A DNA stretch of 64,000 bases from a virus, in the IMG/VR virus record IMGVR_UViG_3300033233_000004, positions 107,837 through 171,836 of that record, one strand, 5' to 3'. This document shows, in pieces, positions 58,601 through 64,000 of the stretch (position 1 is the stretch's first letter; every line of letters begins with the position of its first letter). A program made the translations under genes and the position numbers. A model generated the notes under the pieces. That model was not told where the DNA came from. It saw only the letters and a program-made list of their open reading frames with translations, and did no database searches.

Positions 58601-59395
58601 AATAAAATCTTCAACAGGTGCCCACCAATAATGTTTCTCCTGAGTATCACTCTCACTATACCACACAATGTATGGGTTATCTTTCTTCATTTTCTGTATA
58701 GATACTCGCATATCATTGGTACTATGCATGTAGTCTTCCCCTAACTGACGAAGAGCAATATTAAAGGACTCAATTTTGTAGGGTTCCATAACACCACCAC
58801 TATGAGGAGATTTATAGTGATCATAAAGAATGACATCATGAATAGGGAATTGAGATAGTATGTCGGCAGTAGTACTTAGTGGTATTTTGGAATAGGTAGC
58901 CAATTCAGGATCATCGGGATAGAAGAATTGAAAATCCACACGACGATTGTTCCAGTGTGGTTTGGATGCATTGGTAGGGAACTTAGAGTGGTATTCTTCA
59001 GAAAGTTGTAACGATGTCTTACCTCGTATAGGTTGAACGATTACACCAATGTCAAGGTCGCTATCAGGTGTAGCCGTACCTTTAGCCTCTGAGCCAATGA
59101 TGAAGGCATCAAGGATTGGTCGGTGGGTTGGTGCATATAAACTATTACGTAAGGTATTACGCACCCACGATACGGAAGGATAGGCAGAATCAGACACTTT
59201 TCCTACTTTATCCAACTCCACTGTGGAAATCTGACTGGAATCATCATTCTCTTCTAAATTGAAGTCGGAACGTGGTTCGGTAGGCATCGCATCAGAGCCA
59301 CCAGAGGTCGGATTGGACTCTGAGTAATATCGCACAGAAGTCGGGATAGAGGATACCCCGACTTCCAAAGATGTACTTGAGGTAATTTTTTCCAT
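55616..59395 (-). CDS. Giant modular protein D with nucleotidyltransferase-like domain
   Basis: A 1259-residue protein. Residues about 95-125 carry AFIIGSEAKGTATPDSDLDI, a minimal nucleotidyltransferase motif (GS...DxD) with HWNNRRVDFQFF as a possible third acid. Then nine or ten boundary motifs (TTADILSQFP twice, KIADIISNIP, RTADIINKM, KTADIIGLV, TTADIISIP, KTSDIIGDI, KKADIVGEP, KTADIIQP) separate modules that often begin IGxxY or VGEKY and are rich in beta strands. N-terminus is Ser/Thr-rich. Domain activity is predicted only. Confidence 0.65.
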   Translation of the reverse strand: MEKITSSTSLEVGVSSIPTSVRYYSESNPTSGGSDAMPTEPRSDFNLEENDDSSQISTVELDKVGKVSDSAYPSVSWVRNTLRNSLYAPTHRPILDAFIIGSEAKGTATPDSDLDIGVIVQPIRGKTSLQLSEEYHSKFPTNASKPHWNNRRVDFQFFYPDDPELATYSKIPLSTTADILSQFPIHDVILYDHYKSPHSGGVMEPYKIESFNIALRQLGEDYMHSTNDMRVSIQKMKKDNPYIVWYSESDTQEKHYWWAPVEDFIDYYEHVEKPLDTTADILSQFPTEPVIGTIYTVKPNQMSALLYDHDPNDEFPTTITFEIVDFGTKAELSKKHAHVFIHVPYTNRSLFQTSLPNDSQLVFGLLRMYYADNELSWKYMALTIEELNYLFVPSSQKKIADIISNIPNFNISIGEIYTNKDITGGIKWEVLDIGTLKDIRYRHPFANQDRPWQEYKDNNTDFFVAIFNSENTYNPRDVIYIPIGLFSENFRLYKKAAIHRTADIINKMQYPIAIGTTWRHREYPYSIVTVLDVCTGKEAEEKFGMSIKELDNWENKYKYSIDSLDDMVVVYNASFNTSRPYAERLDVFMNTRQEQSTIKTADIIGLVGALPKEDIALLVRYGITSGAGWKLKWVRQGNPSKRPLRPETVNLIARAIEDGETEGNVGIVVWKLIVDTPVKQTSSKTADNSELEGEAYPSIVYGDYSQYPRYIKQSVKKYSELEGHYGFIDPNGEPYYDESGIDDHGAIAREIAEKEYNVDLSGTERWTQIKFLLDKGWLRTYFNNIMITDIRKSKNALIKYLRTLNPNTKVRVEYVNEDTGSIIGNQKGRMDFEGTPESVLEQIEFSQYSSIETTADIISIPTVGEKYIQPQQPSDSFYVIAVGRVADLKPSWGDATRYGSPAFSLWGMADKNAIVVIFERTRIHGLRWATIDEWQRIAWQLQKTSDIIGDIVNPSESLLGKEFMHDDPQAQVSWVVDMISPIEEVLPYVPGGALNIDNLRKLPSGTPVVRMHAPYEKDSWIFTPIYELYSDFVPVEEWEKKYNPPIKKADIVGEPQPEHPDLHIGQFVWHNLTFGKSSIVYIGTKLNALQKYPDSSLPSYALSKIGDFDIVIVTLGVDPQYVDGVTSILPLEYFNQFWVTKDPVPDWVSQQQHHLGGKTADIIQPDEKDVDISRLIYKDHRYAWVNQDRGGDIEPNPVKVIVTMPFDVEVTNGEHLRLEIGDTVTIIGIYPDYYEAVTKEGTHIYADYREMDGNTEPYQ

Positions 59396-59412
59396 ATAGG
59401 TACCATGAATCC

Positions 59413-61755
59413 TTACCCTAATGCGGAGAGTGTCGTCTTGTATTTTCTACCAGAGAATGAAGCAATAACCTCTTCTCCACTAATGGACTCGATAATACCA
59501 TCACCAAGGTTTACATCTTTGACAGATGAACCTACTGACCAAAAACCTCTTGATTTTGAAGGGAGACCTTTGTAACCATCGTTGTAACCACGAGTATAAT
59601 CTTCATTTGGAGAATTAAGGGCTACATTTAATGCGGGTTGTCCGTTGACTTTATCCAAATGTCCATTCCTATAGCCATCTTCATAGGTTAAAGCTGCTGA
59701 TGCTTTCTTACCCTTGGTTGTTGATACTGGTGCAGGTTCAGGGGCAGGTTGAACCTGAGATTGGTCTTGAGCACCTGCCGGTGGAACTACTGGTTGAGGT
59801 TGAGGAACACCATTGACCATATCAGATGTACCCGGTGGTGTATCTTCCATAGAGATATTTACAGTACCATCAGTCTTTCTTTGAAACTCAATGTTCGCTG
59901 CTTCCTTGGATTTCATATGAGCTTCATCTTCTTTACGAAGCTTGAACTCTTCAGAACCTTCATCTTCTACTTCCTCACCACGCTTACTGTATTCATGATT
60001 CTTATGGAAGTTCATTTGACCTTCACTGAACCCTGAATCACATGTAGTGCAATAGTATGGCTTCTTAGCAGCAGTTTTCTTCGAAGATATTACCTCCAAC
60101 TTTTGTGTACTTCGCATATCACCATATCCCAACTCATCCCAATCAACTGTAGCAACCAAACCATCTACCCGTAGTACAGTTCCGTGTAAACCACGCTCTC
60201 TATCAAGTACACGTGAACCTATTTGTACTTCTGGATTACCCGGAGTATAAGGTATATTAAGACCTGTAGCGTCATAATTACTACCATAATCAGCTACTGA
60301 CATGAGAACAGATTCCCATGAAGATTTCTTTGGCTTAGTGTCGTGAAGCTTCATACCACGATTTTTCATCCACCATGCGAGTGCGAATGGATTATCCACT
60401 TTCTTGCTCTTCTTCAATTCGTGAACTGTGTATTCCGAATGAGGTGGTGACTTGGCTAAAGTCTTCCATGAAGATTCACCATGAAGACCTTTGTCAAAGT
60501 CATCATTATCTTCCGATGGTTCTGATAAATCTTCCGATGTATCATCCTTCTTTAACTCACCATTATCCTTTGTCGGAGTGCCTATATCGCCTCTGAACTC
60601 ATTAACTATCTGAACGATGTTCTCTGCTGTAAAGAACTTTGGCTCTCCATCCTCACCAATAGCATATGCCACACTACCTTCAGGAACTTCGCAAAGATCG
60701 GTATCGTTGATAGAAGGACTATCAGTAAGCTTTTTCGCTTCATTGGCATCGTCGTCATAACCCTTTGCCTTCTCTTCCAGTTCATTGTGCTTAATACCAT
60801 CTTCGCCTTCCACTTTCTCAGGTGGTACCGTATAATCAGCCTTATATTCAAAGCTGGCTATAAAGTTACCAAGAGGGGTAAGAATTATTGCTGCATCATT
60901 ACGCTCTGGACGAGTGTATGCAACTACAATCAAATTCTCATTGGTAGGTGAGGCTTCACCATTAGGACTGACATAGATGCATTCCTTTGCAGCAATCCTC
61001 TCTTTAAACTTGGCAAATGTACCCATATCCTGCAATACAGCAATATTCTTGGATACACGAGATGCAAATTTAGAACCAATACGATACTTGGTGCCAACTG
61101 TAGATGATTTTGGACGCATATCATGAATGCCCCCATGAATACCGAATGGTTGGCGAGGACTAAATCGTCGTTCTCTATCTTCTAACGATTCGTCTACCAT
61201 AAAATCACTCCCTGTACCAGTAGGATCACCCTCACTTGGCATAAAACGGGTATCACATTTTGGACAAATTATGTTAAAGCCGTTTGTTGGAGAAAAGTCT
61301 TGACTTGCTCCTTGAAAACCACATGATGGGCAGTGATAATATCTAACCGCATTTTTATTAAGATTAAACATGTTCTTCCAAGCACCTGTCTTGTAAGTAG
61401 GTTCTGAACCCTTAGCCAACTCATCGTGTGTCTTCACAGTCTCCGCTCGACCAGCATTCTCATTAGTCAATACGTCCTTGAGATATCGCCAATTTTTCTC
61501 TTTAAGAGAATCACCATTACGGGGATTTGCCTTAAGACGATAAGTCTTATCCATGGCATTCTGTTCCTTCCAAGTGGATATTTCTTTCTTGGCGGGGTCA
61601 CCCGTAGCGGGATATTTGTCCCCTGTAAACTCAGCCCGTAAAGGTGTCTCCTTACCTTTCTCGTTCTTGAATAATACACGTTTTTGCTGTTGCGTAGTCA
61701 GGCTTGTGTTAATGCTTGACAATTTAAGTAATATTTGTTTCCAGTTGATACGCAT
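59413..61755 (-). CDS. Large zinc-ribbon protein E
   Basis: A 780-residue protein with a GGAGTAAATATC ribosome site. It has a zinc ribbon YHCPSCGFQGASQDF...CPKCDTRF near residue 145, a KOW-like segment (VQIGSRVLDRERGLHGTVLR), a second finger PYYCTTCDSGFSEGQMNFHK, Pro/Gln-rich linkers, and ALTYEDGYRNGHLD...TRGYNDGY near the C-terminus. Unlike its neighbours it lacks the TADII/SLKF motif. Its place in the same operon suggests a related structural or processing role. Confidence 0.6.
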   Translation of the reverse strand: MRINWKQILLKLSSINTSLTTQQQKRVLFKNEKGKETPLRAEFTGDKYPATGDPAKKEISTWKEQNAMDKTYRLKANPRNGDSLKEKNWRYLKDVLTNENAGRAETVKTHDELAKGSEPTYKTGAWKNMFNLNKNAVRYYHCPSCGFQGASQDFSPTNGFNIICPKCDTRFMPSEGDPTGTGSDFMVDESLEDRERRFSPRQPFGIHGGIHDMRPKSSTVGTKYRIGSKFASRVSKNIAVLQDMGTFAKFKERIAAKECIYVSPNGEASPTNENLIVVAYTRPERNDAAIILTPLGNFIASFEYKADYTVPPEKVEGEDGIKHNELEEKAKGYDDDANEAKKLTDSPSINDTDLCEVPEGSVAYAIGEDGEPKFFTAENIVQIVNEFRGDIGTPTKDNGELKKDDTSEDLSEPSEDNDDFDKGLHGESSWKTLAKSPPHSEYTVHELKKSKKVDNPFALAWWMKNRGMKLHDTKPKKSSWESVLMSVADYGSNYDATGLNIPYTPGNPEVQIGSRVLDRERGLHGTVLRVDGLVATVDWDELGYGDMRSTQKLEVISSKKTAAKKPYYCTTCDSGFSEGQMNFHKNHEYSKRGEEVEDEGSEEFKLRKEDEAHMKSKEAANIEFQRKTDGTVNISMEDTPPGTSDMVNGVPQPQPVVPPAGAQDQSQVQPAPEPAPVSTTKGKKASAALTYEDGYRNGHLDKVNGQPALNVALNSPNEDYTRGYNDGYKGLPSKSRGFWSVGSSVKDVNLGDGIIESISGEEVIASFSGRKYKTTLSALG

Positions 61756-61781
61756 GATATTTACTCCATTTGTTTGTTGTA

Positions 61782-64000
61782 TTAGTCTAACTCGTAGACA
61801 TATATTTCACCTTCAAATCCTCTATTAACACCGAGTGATCGAAGAACTTCTTTTGGTAAATCGTTTATGTTCATATAATATGAATCCAAAGTCCTCTGAT
61901 TAAAACCCAATACGTTAAGATATTCACCTCTACCCCGTGCGCTTATACGTCTAACATCCTCGCGAGACAAGCCATGTGCTAACTCAATGGCTTTATCTGC
62001 CATTTCGTCCGTAGCCATAGCATACATACGCCCATCCATCTGGACAACGGGTAAACTATTGTGTGTTCTACCCTGTATTAACGATACGTGTTTAGAACGT
62101 CCTCTTAACATATCCGAAAACTTCAAGTTAATATGTTTATTCGAACCATATTTAGACATAAAATCTTCTTGTGAGCCTTGAAATACAACAGCAGGGATAT
62201 ATGCATACTCATGTTCTTGTAACCATTGCTGCATTTCTGATGATAATTCTCGTCCCGCATACTCATAATATTGACCAACGATATAAGCATACTCTTCTTT
62301 TATATTTTCAGATTCATACGGTTGATAAATGTTAATCAATACTTCTTTGAATTTAACTGGTTGACTATCAAGATACTTCTTAGCTACTTCTATTACATGC
62401 TGAGTGTCAAACCCACTAAAAGCAATACCACTGCCTTGTTCTGTAGAATAATATGCTTGAGTAGCATCATTTACACGCACCCAACCACGAATTAACAGAT
62501 AATTCAAAGCTATTAAACTTACGGTTATAAAGTAATCATTATCTGTTTTCGGAGCTACTTCAAGTAAACTTTGAAGTCTCTTATATACGTCAGGAACATG
62601 CTTTATTAATTCCATAGCTAATATATTATGCACTCCAAATGCTTTTCCTTCTGCGGAATAGAACTTTCCATCGGGGGATAGTAAACCATCTGGAATAGAA
62701 GTCGTATATAATACTCTTGGATGTTGCCCCTGATGTTCCTTGGACTTATAGTAATCATCTCTGTACTGATAATCATCAGCACCTTCTGTAGTCAATGAAG
62801 CCTTGAATTTGAATTGACGTTTCCAACCTGTACCCGATGGAGTATCTTTAGAAACCCCACCTTTCTGCGGAACGAACTGATAACCGGGTATTTGTTGATA
62901 AGTTAATTCACCAGTCTGCGATGGCATATTAAGCAATTTATCTAAAGCTCCTTGAACATCGCCTTGATATACTGGTGTTTCTTCTATTAATTTGAATGAG
63001 TTAATATCATGTTTTAAAAGTATTAATTCAACTTCGGTATTCTTGGGTAAAGTGTTTAAGTATTGACTAATCAAATCACTCTGGTCTTTATTTAAACCAC
63101 TTCCACCAACACCTACTTGGATTATGCCACCATTAATGTATATATAACCTCTACTTAACAATGCGTTATCAGCAGGTACATTAAATCTATTCTGGAATTC
63201 TACTGGTGTCAATCCAAAAAGTTTTTGAACTTCAAAAGCACGTTTATTAAACGGAATCACGTTACCCTGTGGCGTAATTAACGCATCAGATATTTCTGAA
63301 AACTTTAATGATGCATGTTGTGATTTAATAGATTGTAATTCTTCAGGATATACTTGAAAAATATTTCCATCTCTATCTTTAACACGATACATTGCTTCAT
63401 ACATTTTGGTTTCAGGTGTATATTCAACCACAGTAACTATTTGCATATCATTTCTATCATCTATGTTAGTATATAATACCTTACTACCTTCTGGAAATAT
63501 CCACTTAGTATATTCTGGTTGTTCAGGAAAATTCGTAATTATGTCAGCAAGTTTCAACGAAGAAGGTGAAAATAAAACTTGTTCTATTTCTGAAAACTTT
63601 AACGATGCTGTACTTTCTTTCACATACATCCAAGCATCTTGTTCTGCCTTAATCTTTAATACCGATGCATCAAATGGTATACCCGCTAATCGTGCAGCAT
63701 GAGCAGCAGCATGAGCAACATAAGCAGCATCAGCAGCAGAAGAAGCAGCATGAGCAGCATTAGCAGCATTAGCAGCAGCATGGGCAGCATAAGCAGCAGC
63801 ATCAGCATTAGTAGCAGCATAAACAGCAGTATAAGCAGCATCAGCAGCAGCATCAGCAGTTTCTTTTGTTTGATGCTTCAACCACAATCTCGCTGCATCA
63901 ATTGCTGCACGAGGACGGTTATCATTGGGATATGCATCTTCAAATATTTTGATTACTGCTTCTGCACAATATACCGCCCATAAGACGTTAACTATCCTTT
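61782..64000 (-). CDS. Modular protein F with Imm-5-like Ala-rich N-part (5' end beyond window)
   Basis: The frame is open to the window edge, so the start lies upstream. The visible N-part reads AVYCAEAVIKIFEDAYPNDN then PRAAIDAARLWLKHQ and a long Ala-rich repeat (AAYAAHAAANAANAAHAA), the pattern of the Imm-5-like putative immunity domain. It is followed by boundary motifs SLKFSEIEQVLF, SLKLADIITNF, SLKFSEISDAL and NLKFSDML with modules between. The C-terminal part (VQMDGRMYAMATDEMADKAI) may be a small enzyme-like domain but is not recognised. Confidence 0.65.
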   Translation of the reverse strand, partial: RIVNVLWAVYCAEAVIKIFEDAYPNDNRPRAAIDAARLWLKHQTKETADAAADAAYTAVYAATNADAAAYAAHAAANAANAAHAASSAADAAYVAHAAAHAARLAGIPFDASVLKIKAEQDAWMYVKESTASLKFSEIEQVLFSPSSLKLADIITNFPEQPEYTKWIFPEGSKVLYTNIDDRNDMQIVTVVEYTPETKMYEAMYRVKDRDGNIFQVYPEELQSIKSQHASLKFSEISDALITPQGNVIPFNKRAFEVQKLFGLTPVEFQNRFNVPADNALLSRGYIYINGGIIQVGVGGSGLNKDQSDLISQYLNTLPKNTEVELILLKHDINSFKLIEETPVYQGDVQGALDKLLNMPSQTGELTYQQIPGYQFVPQKGGVSKDTPSGTGWKRQFKFKASLTTEGADDYQYRDDYYKSKEHQGQHPRVLYTTSIPDGLLSPDGKFYSAEGKAFGVHNILAMELIKHVPDVYKRLQSLLEVAPKTDNDYFITVSLIALNYLLIRGWVRVNDATQAYYSTEQGSGIAFSGFDTQHVIEVAKKYLDSQPVKFKEVLINIYQPYESENIKEEYAYIVGQYYEYAGRELSSEMQQWLQEHEYAYIPAVVFQGSQEDFMSKYGSNKHINLKFSDMLRGRSKHVSLIQGRTHNSLPVVQMDGRMYAMATDEMADKAIELAHGLSREDVRRISARGRGEYLNVLGFNQRTLDSYYMNINDLPKEVLRSLGVNRGFEGEIYVYELD
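63700..63860 (-). repeat. Ala-codon trinucleotide repeat
   Basis: About 160 bases of mostly GCA/GCT codons interrupted by TAT, CAT and AAT encode the Ala-rich helix repeat of protein F. The repeat is prone to length change by slippage. Confidence 0.75.

Noticed and set aside
63699-63983. Ser-rich plus-strand frame
   Set aside because: It is the complement of the Ala-codon repeat of protein F.

Overview
The window looks like part of a very large, AT-rich tailed-phage (jumbo or huge phage) genome. It carries an HK97-type major capsid gene, almost exclusively minus-strand operons with 4-bp stop/start overlaps, Shine-Dalgarno sites, sigma70-like promoters, phage-type nucleotide metabolism (ThyX and class II ribonucleotide reductase), and a tRNA cluster that reads all 20 amino acids. 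I cannot identify the host; Shine-Dalgarno sites and TTGACT-17-TATATT promoters only indicate a bacterium with ordinary sigma70 signals.

Layout. 0-5 kb: virion genes. The major capsid gene is split by a group I intron that encodes a LAGLIDADG endonuclease; a decoration-like protein and a 616-residue scaffold-like protein lie upstream. 5-14 kb: enzymes that fit nucleic-acid, tRNA and nucleotide maintenance: two PPP-family phosphatases, a P-loop kinase, a Nudix hydrolase, a DUF932 protein, an RlaP-like nucleotidyltransferase, a BCS1-like AAA ATPase, a peptide deformylase with a SEC-C tail, a HhH glycosylase and a short CCA-adding enzyme. 14.4-15.5 kb: a lipoprotein and a lipid-anchored trypsin-like protease. 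15.5-32.4 kb: about 38 tRNA or tRNA-like genes on the minus strand, mixed with small genes, methyltransferases, HNH endonucleases and many inverted-repeat elements. 32.7-35.0 kb: macro-domain protein, DnaQ-like exonuclease with a missing catalytic residue, metallopeptidase-like protein. 35.27-36.81 kb: a four-repeat CRISPR array beside a complete TnpB/Cas12-like nuclease gene. 36.8-41.5 kb: small unknown genes. 41.5-44.2 kb: thyX and class II RNR. 44.9-64 kb: six very large modular proteins, five of which share a recurrent KTADII / SLKF-x-DII peptide motif at module boundaries.

How it works together. The phage appears to bring its own translation support (tRNAs, CCA addition, deformylase, possible RNA repair) and its own dNTP synthesis. 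The most notable unit is the TnpB-like nuclease with a mini CRISPR array. One sp
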